Shown here piece after piece: positions 50,401-62,659 of a stretch of DNA of 64,000 bases. Source of the stretch: Haemonchus contortus (taxonomy: Eukaryota; Nematoda; Chromadorea; Rhabditida; Trichostrongylidae); contig LS997567.1 of NCBI GenBank assembly GCA_000469685.2, positions 43,872,275 through 43,936,274 of the forward strand. The letters are read 5' to 3'. Every line of letters starts with the position of its first letter. The first letter of the stretch is position 1. The notes beneath the pieces were generated by a model that did no database searches, was not told the DNA's origin, and saw nothing but the letters and a program-made list of their open reading frames with translations. A program made the position numbers and the translations under genes.

Positions 50401-53400
50401 AAAATGAACAGTTTCAAACGAAGCGCCTCTTCATCTTGGGTTCCTTCATATTCAACCAAATCGTAAACTACATCTACGATCTCCTTCGCTTTCGTTAAAG
50501 CGTTCTTGTAGGAGTCCGGATTAACTGAACAAAGGAAAATAAGAGAAAGAACAATCTGTACAATTGTTTCGTAGAAGTAATCCTTGCTAGAAAACGTCCC
50601 AATACCGTAATGAGGATGAAGGAGAAAAACTCTACAGAGGAGTATGGAAAAACAAGCAAAACCTAGATAAACAAATCGAGAACGTAGATAAAAGAAAGGG
50701 ATGCTAATGAAAGGTAGAGAGAGGACAAAGACAGCAAAGAAGGTCTCTGTGCACTGGCCGAACTCCAGAGAAGAGCTACCTCAATAAAACGTGAGAAGTA
50801 ACTAGAAGAACTGGTAATCGAGAAAATGTCAAACGCCCAGGCAAGCTGGATCATACACCTAATTAACGGGCAACTGACCTGACTGAGAAGTTAGGTGCTC
50901 AGAAACAGTTCTCAATAGATAGCCTAGGAAAGAGTAGCGCCTATCTGCATCCTGGAAAAAATTGAGGAGGATTTGGCTGAGATCAAGAAAAATAAAATCA
51001 TAGTAGAGAGAAGAAACCTACCACACACTCATAAACATAATAAATATCTGGGGGTTCTAGGGATAGTAGAGTGCGAAAAATCGTAGGGTTCATATACCAC
51101 ATAGATCCAGGAAAAACCGATTTGCAGAACTCTAGAAGAGATCCTTCTGTTGTCAGCGGTGGATCAGGTGGTATTCTAAACCTAGTCAATATGTTGAGCA
51201 AGATTCAGTTGGAAAAATAAAGAACACTGAGCAAACCCACGCGAATCGCGTTTCATCCATCAGTCCCATATCAATATCCGAGGGAGAAGTGCCAGACAGC
51301 GAAGCGCATAACCTGGCGACGTACCTGTAAATACAACTGTGCGTTAGGCCACACCTTCGGTGATGCTACCAAAACCTCTTCTTTATTTGACCCTTTTCCT
51401 TTTCACTTTGCCGGCAATTTATTTCTAGGATTGGCGAATGAAGCTATCTACCCATGCATTGAATAAGCGCCTCAATGAGCCCAAAAAGGAGCAGGTCCTC
51501 CCAATTCACCGTTACAAAAAACAGCAGCCAGTAAACATAAACTTCCCCCCCCCCCCTTCCCCCTATTTGCAAACATACACAACTGCGAGTGAATACTCAC
51601 TCTGTACACTGGCTGACATCAACGTAGTCCTCCAAGGGGTCATTATATAAAGAGAATAATTGCAACCACTGCGACAAAACGGCTGGCTGGGTGACACTCA
51701 GCGATTGAATTGACAACGAGTCAGACTCTTTCAAACGAGTATGCAGTGATGATGACAACTTCGGATAGCTCCCTTAAAAGAGAAACATCAAGTAACCAAT
51801 AGAAAACATTAAAATCCTCTTCATGGAGAATTATATATGTGAACTGACCAGCCTTGAAAATGTTAACCATTGTCTGTAGAAGCAGCAATATGTAGTCTAT
51901 GAGCACGTCATCAGCTTTGAGAGAAGCTGTCACACTTTCCAACATCAAATCATTTACATTCCTATAAAATCCTAATATATGTAACCCGCTAAGTGTGTCT
52001 GTTGGTGTGTGTGGGGAGTGTTTGGTTGGAAATTTATAATTCCTTTCACTCTAGAGCTATAGTTTAAATTAGGAAGGGATACTGCCGCGGTGCGGGGAAT
52101 GATAATAACCGATGGTGGTTCTCTTATACCCTAAACATCACCAGTAGAACCCTCCCACTTTGGTGGACGATACGAAGTCTAACGGGATTGAATATGATTC
52201 ATGATAGGAACTGATAAAGAGCGATAAGAGATGATAATGGGCGACAAGACATCTAAGTTGCTACAAAATCTCCTCATTCCGTATTGACAATACAGATTTA
52301 CTCCTCGGGAGTAGAGAGTGGTCAGGTGACAGGAAGTGATAGCAACTGATAGGCATCTTTCATAGTCCACGACCGGTCGCGCGATCGATCGCGCGACTGG
52401 TCGCGCGACCGGTCGTGGACTATGAAAGATGCCATACATGCCGGTTAGAATGTTAGAAAGAAAAAGGCAATTTAGCCTCTCATATTTACGAGGCCGAGCT
52501 ATGGTACTCAGGTTATGACACTGGTGTTAGAGTGCGGTATGACCAGGTAGCAGTTGTAGGATGACAAGAAGTGACAACAACCATGATAAATACTGACTAA
52601 GTCTATCCACAACGGAATAAAAAGTTTATCCTCTGCCACCAGACCAAGATATATGAAACCAGATTGCGCGATTAATTCAGGAACCACGGCTCTGATGGGA
52701 AATCAGGTTTTCATTGTCATGCTAAGTACTCTGCGCCAACGGACCGCAAGAAAAGGAAAAAATAAGCCTCAAATGGGTGAAAGATTTACGGCATAGGCGC
52801 AGACGCCATCAAATATTGGCAACTAAAAAGCTCGGCTTATTTCGGTCATCCTCCCTCTGTACATTCTATGCTCGGGAATGTTGCAACATTGGGAAGAGGG
52901 ATGCTCTGCATTAGCCAAGCAAGCCGAAAGGAACCTGATTAGCATTTCGATGGGTAGCCAGGGACTGGCAAGCATGAAAAGAACGAAGACTAATAAAAAA
53001 TTGTATTAAACATTGCTGACCGCACAAACCACTCCAATGGTTCAGGAAGCATCTGTTCCGCACGCATCAGTAGCTTTTCTTCAGCGACATTATTCAGAAT
53101 AGCGAAAAGCAATGGCACGCTCCGTTTTAATTTGACAGCAAATGGAATATCCTTAAATGTAAGGGAACACTCGAAACTGGTAGTAAGTAATCTTCGAAAA
53201 CTTGTAACAGACCTCATTCAACATAGAGCTTTGAAGCAGTTGAAAAACATTGTCTATAGGACGATACATAGCTGGAGCCATACAGGAGAATGCAGTGACC
53301 ACGGCATAGACAGAGTGATTGAGTGCTGTTTCTGAGCAATCCGCAGAATATTCAGAATATGCAGCAAAAAAGTCAACAGACGTAGACGACCATCTGTAAC

Positions 53401-56400
53401 GAAAGTTTAAGGAACCATCGAGTTAGCGAGATTTCTGCTTCCAAACATTATACTAACTGCCACCACGTGGGTAAGTAAAAGGATAGAGGATAAACTATTT
53501 GGGGTTAATCAATTCCGTACTTGGGGTGCGCACTCGCATTTGACTTCTTCTCGGAATCACAGTGGTGGTTTGAAGTGTGTTTGATCTTGGCCTGTACATG
53601 GAGCAGGCAGCAGATAAGGTACGCGCTTTTATCACCTCAGATGAAATTTTTACCAAATATCCGAGTATTCACCATACTGCATCTGGTCCAACATGAAATC
53701 TCGTATCAGTAATAAACAATGACCTCATGCGAAAGATGGATACTACCAAATCTTACAAGAGGTCGGCTACTGTAACCGAGCCTGCAAAAGTTAGTGGGAA
53801 GCACCCCTTCGTTTAATTTACACATAAAGGAAGTAATCTACGGCTTGCAACCTTACATTTCATGAATTTGTCTCAGATGCAATGACAGATTCATTTTAAT
53901 AAGGAAATGGCTTTGAAAAGGAAAAAATGCATTTTTCGTCCTTTGACTCCATCTATTTTGAACAATGGAAAAGAAATCATACCTACTCTCATCATTCCTC
54001 GAGGAATGAAGAAATAAGGTCCAAAGCAAGAGGGTACGCTGACTTGCCATTGACAAAAGCATTTTCGATTTATTCCGAAATGCTGCATAGATGACATCAG
54101 CATCCATACGCTGTGCAAACAAAATCTCCAAAAGTATCACTTCGATCGCAGATATTACTAAAAAGCAAAATTTAAAAAGAGAATGCTCGAAACTGAAATG
54201 ACCATACTTTCCGTGGCGTTGGTTTGAGTAGCCTTCTCGATGAGTTCCACAGCTACACGTGAAACTTGATCATACTTGATTACGTTCGTCCTCGCCAACA
54301 CAATAAGATATAGAGCAATCTAAAGTAGGGTAGGGACACTCAGAGGTAAAAATGACCGCCGATACTCTCAAAACTGATGTAAACCGATACAATGGACTAC
54401 AGAAGCGGAATAGGAAAAGCCGTCCGAGTCGTCCATAACGTCCTCGAAAACTTGACCCACCTCTGTCAACAATTCCTTATTCCCTGCTCCTGGATCATAC
54501 AATTGTGTCGTCACAGCTTCGAATAAGACCTTCTTAGGATCAGCCATTGCGTAGATAATACCATCCCTTGGCAACTCACACATAACTCCAAGAATCTGAA
54601 CGATTTTATCAATAGATTCTCAACGGTGCTACCTAAAAAACCAATCATCGCGTTTTCGCGAAGTCTAAGGGCATATAAGCGGAAAACTTGTATTGCTGAA
54701 CCAACTTCTCGAAATTTGTTACCAGTATCCGATTGGGGCATAGTTCAAAAGTGAAGAGGGAAGAAAACTTACCGCACGTTTACATGGAACGGAATGAAAC
54801 GCTCCATAAACTTGCAGCAACACTGTTACGAATCCTTCGAAAAGCTCCAGTGCTGGGGCAATATCATTGGGTGGTGGATTGTGAATTCGAGAGAGCATGT
54901 CCGTTTTGAGCCAACCCAAACTCCTAGAAAAGTACGAGGATTGAGAATCCCGAAAACAGGAAATGCGAAAGATTTTGAACCTTAAAAAAATAGTTTTTAC
55001 CGCGTAACGAATGTGTCCATATATTCCTTCCGACTGACAAACGCTGAGAACAATGTAAACTCATTGGCATAACGTAGATACAGCATTTCGGCCTCATCTC
55101 AAAAGTTTCATGATGATTCGGTGAATCTTTGAGCTAAATTCCCAAAAGCAAGATATTCACTGAAACCGTGATCGTCATCGTCACAGCAGACTCACTCAAC
55201 GGCGGGAGGGGATCCTTCATTTTCATGGAATGAAGAACATCGAGATTGATATTAGCCGTATTCTTTCCAAAGACAACTTTGAAAAGCTGATGTAGTAATG
55301 TTGTGCAACCGTCTGGACACACTTCAAAGGTCACCTGAATGCCATCTTAGATTCAATCAAGTGAAAAATACAAAATAATAATAACTTAATATTAACCTTG
55401 ATATACAGCAAAATTTCCTGAAGTAGTGGACGCATCTGCTGAAAGGTCATCATTTCACAGATAGTTCCTAAGCAGTCAAGCCCAGCTCGAAGTAGTAAAG
55501 TGAATCGGGCTTCAGCATCACGATCAAGGCTTTCCTGAAATGGAAACTCTTCTACCATCAAAAATAGGACAGAGTGAGAGTTACTTCATCACCGGGTTGA
55601 CATATGTACGAACACAATTCTTTTTAATGCTACGAAACAAATTTGCAATTTCGAATTAAAATTGAAACTCACCAAAAAATTTCGATGAGCTCCCTCAACA
55701 CTATCGAAAATAGTGTTTTTCAGTGAAGGGCACTCCAAATAACTGGTTTGCATCGTTGGATGGATACTGGTACCCAACAGCCTCGATATGTCTGCAATTC
55801 GTGATGGAGAGACTTTCTTGGCTGGCAAAGGAGAAAGTGTTGGACGCGATAGAAGCGATGTAGATGATTGAGATGTGACGGCACGATATTCGGCTACCAA
55901 AGAATAGTACATGTTTAGGACCCTACAAATAATCGAATTGAAAGTCAAATATCGAAAAAGGCGGAGCAATCAGATTGTAAATTAGAATAGTCACTGAAAT
56001 ACCTCAAAGGCATAAGCAGAAGTCGATCAAGCAGCAACTGATCGGGTAGACGTGGAAGGGTCGTTCGGTCTACAGTCGCTTGTTCTTGTACTACATTCAT
56101 CATGTAACTTTCACAGTACCCTTAAGAAGAGAACTATCGAGGGAAAAAGCTTCTGGGAGAGTGAAATGAGAGAGAGAGGAAGGGAGAGGGAAGGAAAGAA
56201 AGAGAGAGAGAGAAAGAAATGTCCACGACGTACCAGCGAAGAATGCAGCCAGAACTTTCAATCCATCCGCTAACTTGCTTGGGGAAGTTAGGTTTATCTC
56301 ACATAATTCCACAACAGTCGATAAAAATCCACAAGAAGATGAGGGCTGCCTTAAAAACGAAAAGCTGCTAAGGAGGAGAGCGAAAATAAGTTAACAAGTT

Positions 56401-59400
56401 GTAGTACTAAAATAAGCTCCTGAGAAAAAACAACGGAACTATGGTGGTGAACTCACTTGCTCAAGCAATTCCAGCATTCTGGATACACCGGTGCTGGGAA
56501 TGCTTTTAGTAACGCATTCATCGTGGAACAGAGGCCAGCCTGGCAAAGAGACACAAAAGAATTTAAAAAAGGTTAAAATTATGAAAAAATGCTGGTCAGT
56601 ATGATATTTTCGGTCACAATTTCAATGCATAAGTGAGTGAGGTTTACAAGGGCAAGAGAAACTGCAAACTTCCTAATAGAAAGCATTGGACTTCTGGTCA
56701 CAACGTACCAGTACCAATAGGGTTGTGAGGTATAAAAAGCTAAAAAAGAGAAAAAACGAATCAGTCTGACTATGATGAAACCAACCGAGCGTCCAAGAAC
56801 ATCCCTACTGAAGTAATCAGTCAAAGAATAGAGGATAACTTCGAGATTAGCTTCCACCACAAAATCTGGACATTCACCTCGAAAACGAAATTCCCGTGGC
56901 ATGTTGAGCACCTAAAACCGTTAAATCCGACAAATTCAACAAATAAAAAATGGTGGAAAATACTGGTACACTTACAGCTGGCAGGGAGTCCTTTTCGAAT
57001 GAAATCAAATCGTCAGGAATTTTAGCAGCGAATACTCCAGAATACTCTGTGAAGTCTGCATTTCTCACCAGCCTAAGAAAATCGTAGATGAAATGGAATT
57101 GAATAGATTCTGCCATGAGAGAGGAAGCTAAACTTACTGTTCCAAACCTGCCAGTGCAGCTTGGCTTACTTTTTGGTCATCTGAGAACAATAAATCGAAG
57201 TAAGCAGTAAGGCATCGTTCTTGCCACTCATCTTTCGTGGGAGTTTTCATTAAGCTCCATCGCAGAGTACTGAGAAATTCTGCACAAGTAACCTGAATGT
57301 TTCTTAAATTGAAAATGAAAAAGGAACTTGCAGGAACATAGGACATTTCCCAGTGAAATTGGTACCTTAAGAAGAAAGAATGTTGATGACACCTCTGTCG
57401 TTGCCAAATACAGAGATTCTGGGAGAATACCAAGAGCTTCGAGAATATGTTGCTGCCCTATTGCAGCTTGCAAAACAGAACGTTTCCTTATCGGTTGGAA
57501 TGCCTTCATCACTCTACGGTAGTTATGCGCATTGTCTAAAAACACATCAATAATCGGACAATATGAAAATCCATACCTCTATAGAGCCCTTTGAACAAAG
57601 AATTATTGACCCGGGCAACCAAGCAGAATTGACCTGTTTGTGTGGACTAACACATCAGCAAAACCATTATCATGATAGAATAATGGCTGCTTTCATAGAC
57701 CACGATTTGGCGAGCAACCGTTCGCGCGACTGGTCGCTCGGTCGCTCGCTCCATAGGTCCGCGACCGGTCGCGCGACTAGTCCAGGATCGGTCGCTTGCC
57801 GAATCGTGGACTATGAAAGCAGCCAATGTGCTCTATATGGACAGTAGTGCAATTGATCACAGTCAAAGGTAGAAATTGTCAGAAGTTTTACGAATCATGC
57901 CTAATATCGTTTTTACAATATGTGACTATGTTTTCTCGACAAGATTCAAATTGTCGTTTACTGCCATTTCGCCATATTTTTGCAAGAGATTACTGTAAGC
58001 ATGCACTTTTTTGCCTAGGAGCCCAAAGCCAGACATCTCCACCCCTATTTTGACCAAAGCCTGGCAGGTCCTCCCACTACATTGACATAGTCTTATAAAC
58101 GGATTAACGCTAGAGATAATTCGGATCGAAGCATGTGAAACCCACCTGTGCTTCCCGATTCATATTTATCCAAACTGAACAAGAAAGCTACCGTAGATGC
58201 ACAAAGTTGGTCATCATCATGAAGAATGAAGCGGGAGACTTCATTCAGGCTCTGCTCGAAGTCACCTAAGAAGTAACTGAAGTAAATTACCACTAGGTCC
58301 AACGCTTAGAAGCTGAAACGTTACACGACAGCAACAGGTGTGACACATACCAAACAGGAGAGTGACCTTCGAAAGATCTTCATGTTTCGTTATCGTAGTA
58401 ATACAGTTTAGAGCTAGGATTTTGTGTGATATTCGTACGTCACGATCACTCTTCAGACCCTTCAATCCAGCCAAAAGAAATCGCTTTCCCAGTACTGCTG
58501 CCGTATACACAAAACAATTGGCAGAAATGTCACCTCAAAGATAACCTTATAGAAGCCATAACTTTATGGAAACTAACTTGTAAGACAGAAAACCTACAAA
58601 CGTCCGAGGGTAGATGCTTCAATATCCCTACAGAATCATCAGGTGAATTGGATAACTGAGATGTATTCGGATCAGAACCATATTTCTCGTATTTTGTGAC
58701 CTCTTCATAAAGATCAGCGTGAATTAACGGATCAATAATTTCATCTTCAACCAGAGGGGACTATAATTTACATAAACCAAATAATGCAGGAAAAAGTTGT
58801 AAACAACATAATGTTCAAGATTGGCGTGTGCTAAACTCACAGAGCTTCCACTCGTAGATGGGCCCTCGGAAGGTTCTGGTAATTGCAAGGGCACATTAAA
58901 CTCCGATATCCCCTCTGTGGTATCGGCTACGTCAAACATAGATCCAAGCGAGGAAGCAGGGATTGATTCCTCACCTCAATTGTAACCGGACTACAGAAGG
59001 TGCCTCATAAAAATGTGCATAAGCAGTAATACCTCGAACCGGTGACACGGTCCTAGACGGTCGTTCGGATCCCATTAACCGGGATCGAAACGAGGGCATT
59101 ACGTCAAACTGCAGGGGCACAAACTCCCTCATCCACCTGAGTAAAACTGATGAAAACGAAAAAAGTCAACGAGAAGATTGAAAGTGACTTACGAAAGTGG
59201 TTTAGCCATAATTCTATCAAGAAGTTCTATACTGGGAACAACCACTTCACTATGAGAAGAGTGTAGGCAGCACAATACACTACAAATTACCTGGAACACT
59301 ATAATACTTTGTAACCCCTGAAGAGATGAAAATGTAAGGACTTACAATTTTCATATTATCTTGAGTGACAGCACAACCAGGGTCTGAAAGCAATGGCCAA

Positions 59401-60861
59401 ATGGCTTTCAATGTGTTTAGTGACCCAATCAGTCTTGTCCTATTCAAGGCATCATCCGCATCCCGAACATTGACCATACATCTCAGAAAAGCCTAAAAAG
59501 CAACATTTTCCGGTATTTGAATTTTTGATTCATCAAGAATCGAAACGGTAACCTTGTTCATCACTGAAGGGTAATATGTCGATATTTGAGCAATCACCGT
59601 AACTGCGGCTCGATTAGCAGTGCCACTCAAATCAAGATTTTCTGCTGCCACGCAGTATAGGTTCTGAATATTGAACACCATAATACAGGTAAAATGCTAC
59701 AATTCATACTGTAACAGTAGAAGTAAGTTGAAATGACTACTTACATAAGCCTTTTCAGAGTGTTGACTTCGCATTCGGGGTCCTATTGTGTCAAAAAGCA
59801 GCCCTGCATTAGTCACTATGACATTCTGTATGGACTCTTCGGGCCTTTTCAACATGGCCGTCAAAGCGGAAAGAATATGGACTCCATAACTTCTACAAAA
59901 ACAAGTAATTGGAAATTACTAAAATGTTATTTATGTGAAAAACTCACACGATACGGTTGCATTTGCTGAAGTGAATGAGTTGAGCAAGACGACGAAATGC
60001 ACAAATGATGGAACGGGCAGGTACGTTTCTACCGATTTCAGTGATAAGTAAAACAAGCACACGAGAATGGTAGAATCCAAGTAGTAAACTCTAAATAGTG
60101 ACAATTTAGTACTTTGAAATGAATCCAATCGATACAATTGCAGTGAAGGCTGCAAGTTTGAGCAATTTGGGAAGTTTTCTCTACAAAATTTTAGTTCCCA
60201 TACACAAAATGGTAGATCAAATCAATATCAGATCAATACGAATCGATAGATCAATAAAAACACACCCTTAGTATGGCATCAAGGGATTCTTCTGCATATG
60301 TTCTAATGTCCTGATCTATGTGATTAACCATTCTGAAGACTACCTCCACAGCTTTCGCCATCAAATCGCCATAACGACGATCGGCCTAGAACACATTGAC
60401 CAAGTTATGTACTTAGGCTCAAAAGTGAAGGAAATTCCGGCTGAATAGTCAGTCGAGAAAGTAAGAAAAAAGAAGAAGAAAAGGAAAACCACCTTGTATA
60501 ATGTATTAAAATCATTTGAAATGATGATTCCCCTGATTTCGGTGCAAGCATTACGTTCTTTATCGTAGGAGACGGTTTTTCTAAACAGTAATCAGTACAT
60601 GACCGAAAAGTAGCTGCCCTTACTTGCGTCAACAAATGGAAAGTAAGCAATGGAGAAAATGAAAATAATACTTCAAAAAAAGCGTGAAATAACTGTGAAC
60701 CAAAGCTGTCACAACTTCATTCACACATTAACTAGTCTATCGGACTAACTTGTAAAGCATTTTAAAACTTACTTGTTGGGAGGAACAAGATCATTTGCTT
60801 TCAGCGCACCTTCCAAAGCATTAATTGCCTTTTCGAGGCGTTCGACTTTGGCCGCAGCCAT
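44440..60861 (-). CDS. htt: Huntingtin orthologue (large HEAT-repeat scaffold)
   Basis: Huntingtin is a HEAT-repeat scaffold in vesicle transport and autophagy. First exons: 60773-60861, about 60492-60580, 60266-60385, 59948-60090, 59745-59892, 59553-59663, 59346-59492 and 59193-59290; late exons: 45208-45382, 44713-44876 and 44440-44573. Dozens more short exons lie between. Matches to human huntingtin include KRPEESIQ (human KRPEESVQ), RNVPARSIICAFRRLAQL (human GAPRSLRAALWRFAEL), LKSDRDVRISHKILALNC (human LVPDRDVRVSVKALALSC) and ALHGFIYLMQ (human ALHGVLYLLE). Exon 1 encodes MAAAKVERLEKAINALEGAL, like the human N17 helix, with no glutamine run. The start ATG follows an in-frame TAA. The phase from 44713 into the last exon does not close, so a mini-exon or sequence error is possible there. 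Two MITEs sit in introns. I recall C. elegans F21G4.6 as the counterpart. Confidence 0.85.
46495..46524. repeat. Small perfect hairpin in a huntingtin intron
   Basis: GGTAAGGGACC (46495-46505) pairs perfectly with GGTCCCTTACC (46514-46524) across an 8-base loop. It could be a minimal MITE or chance. It lies between recognised coding blocks near 46690-46870 and 45382. Confidence 0.7.
51545..51556 (+). repeat. Run of 12 C in a huntingtin intron
   Basis: One of six runs of at least 11 C or G in the window. It lies in huntingtin intronic sequence. Confidence 0.95.
52352..52433. repeat. Palindromic MITE, copy 2 (82 bp, TSD ATA)
   Basis: The ends are GGCATCTTTCATAGTCCACG and its exact reverse complement. 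The inner arms are rich in GGTCGCGCGA and can pair almost throughout. The flanking trinucleotides 52349-52351 and 52434-52436 are both ATA. It lies inside a large huntingtin intron. Confidence 0.9.
56167..56219. repeat. (GA)n-rich microsatellite in a huntingtin intron
   Basis: An imperfect GA/GGAA repeat, pure purine on the plus strand, just downstream on the minus strand of a huntingtin coding block at about 56235-56345. Confidence 0.9.
57685..57824. repeat. Palindromic MITE, copy 3 (140 bp, TSD AAT)
   Basis: The ends are GGCTGCTTTCATAG and its reverse complement. The interior has several CGCGACTGGTCGC-like words and secondary inverted repeats. The flanking trinucleotides 57682-57684 and 57825-57827 are both AAT. 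It is the longest copy and may be closest to the full element. It lies in a huntingtin intron between coding blocks near 57540 and 58130. Confidence 0.9.
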
Positions 60862-62049
60862 CGATTAATGGGCCAAATTCGAGTGACTGATGGTTGATGG
60901 AACAACACTGAACAGAAAGAATCATAAAGTGAAGAATATTCTCGAAAGTACACCCAAAAAAATTCAAGAGAGAGTACAAGTTCACAACAATTACTGGTTA
61001 TCGAATTTTGAAACTTAATATTAAGCTGGCCGTTGGTTTAAGGGTCATATTAAAAAACTTTTGTCGAGAAAAATTGATAAGGTACGGCCGTAAAGCATTA
61101 GGATATGAACGAGTTGACACTGATAACTTATGATTGAAGTTTAAAAGTAAATAGCGTATTAAAAAGTAGTAGGCGGCATATAAGGTGGTACGCGTGCGAT
61201 TGCGTCCATTTGAACACACCGAGCGGTTCATTTAAGTGATGATCGCGGTGAAAATTTTTAAGGCATAGATTTTATTAATGTCCATGAGATATTTCTGTAC
61301 CAAGGAATAGTATGCGGTACACAGAGTGTCAGTGATATTTTGGAAAATTATGATGGAGAGTTCAATGGAATGTAGTCGTAAGGGGCCACTCCACTGCGCG
61401 TGTGTCTCTAACGATGTGGTTTTGTGGGAATGTAGTGTTGCTGAGAAACGATTCCTATAAAGGAGAATGGAATATTTAGCCCAAGCCTAAGGAGGGAGGA
61501 GCACTGGGAAACCTAAAATGCCGACCTCGTGCAAAAAGTTGGAATGAAATAGAAGTTCGCCATTAGGATACGGTCTCAGTGAGAGGAGCCGGACATTGGT
61601 GCATTTTAGGTTGGCGAAATGGCCCTCTCTCATGACATTCCAACGAGAATTTTGTCACTCGACATTGAAATCAACATTTAAGGAGCCTCCTAAGAATGGT
61701 AAAGCAGAAGAAGTTGGAAATATGTGACCTGATTGGATTATCATGCGATTTACGTGAATTTCTTTATTGAACAGACAAGGACCCTGAAGTAGACCATGGA
61801 CAACCAAGACCATCGATGTGTACAGCGAAAGAACAGGAATTCATAGAAATACATCGATAGACTGAATGCAGCTTTTAAAAAAATGCGGGTAATACGTAAC
61901 AAGGGCAATTTTGCCAGTTGCTTTATTTTTATTTTATTCTATTCAGCAATTTCGACAATCGTGCATCTTTCCCTGTTCATAGAGAAGCCATTTATTAGCA
62001 ACTGCTTTTTATGTTCCTCTGTTCATGATTGAAGCACATCATTTATGGT
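60862..62049. other. Spacer upstream of huntingtin
   Basis: Presumed huntingtin promoter region. No TATA box or coding signal was placed. A stretch at about 61870-61990 is similar in the same orientation to 62840-62950 (common words around TTTCGACAAT), a diverged direct repeat. Confidence 0.5.
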
Positions 62050-62537
62050 TTAAGTGACTTCAGAATGATTTATTGGCTTTATCCCGTTTAAGATCGCACA
62101 TTGCGATACAATATGTATAATATGCAATGTATACATAACTATTGTGAGTGATTTTTTTTGTTTTAAGGCAGTCGCTTGTCTTCGCTGCTCGATAGCTGCC
62201 GTTGTCTCGTTTTGGAAGAATTTCGTCAGATAAATGGATTCCATCAGGTTCACAACCAACTTCTCGCTGAAATCATACCATATTACTTTCAGGAGCCCTC
62301 GAAAGAAGGAGAAGTGAAAGTAGGGATAGTAATAATTACCTTGACTTTTGTTGATCATCAAATTTCGGAAGAAATTCCACGATTTCCGTGGCCAGCAGTT
62401 TCGACAGGTCCAAAGTGAGCACTGTTCGAAGGAAGTCACTGGCCACGATACCGTTCTCAGCCGGGGTGCCAACGGCCGGGGCGTCGGCCACATCGAAACC
62501 ATCGATGTCAATGGACATTCCGAATCCAACTGTGTTC
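62050..62537 (-). CDS. 3' end of an unidentified gene (last two exons)
   Basis: Exon 62340-62537 starts after TTGCAG and ends at a GTAATT donor. It is joined in phase to 62050-62266, which starts after TTTCAG and ends at TAA. The joined frame encodes about 137 residues, including GFGMSIDIDGFDVADAP, FLRTVLTLDLSKLLATEIVEF and ESIYLTKFFQNETTAAIEQR. The splice sites and amphipathic helices make a real gene likely, but I do not recognise the family. The last 30 or so residues, after a lysine-rich stretch, look less protein-like. Upstream exons are not visible nearby: the next 1.2 kb upstream is the huntingtin-like duplicate, so the rest may lie beyond the window. Confidence 0.5.
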
Positions 62538-62659
62538 CTGCAAGAAGATTTACGATCTCTTATCATTGCCCATGATTCTTCTTCACATTCAAGGAACCCA
62601 TTGTCCGATTTTTGCCATACACTTCAATAAATCCGGTAGCTCAATCCTCCATTACTACC

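Noticed and set aside
60100..60188. Possible extra huntingtin exon encoding KLPKLLKLAAFTAIVSIGF
   Set aside because: Skipping it gives the human-like spacing and correct phase between exons 60266-60385 and 59948-60090, and its donor would be poor.
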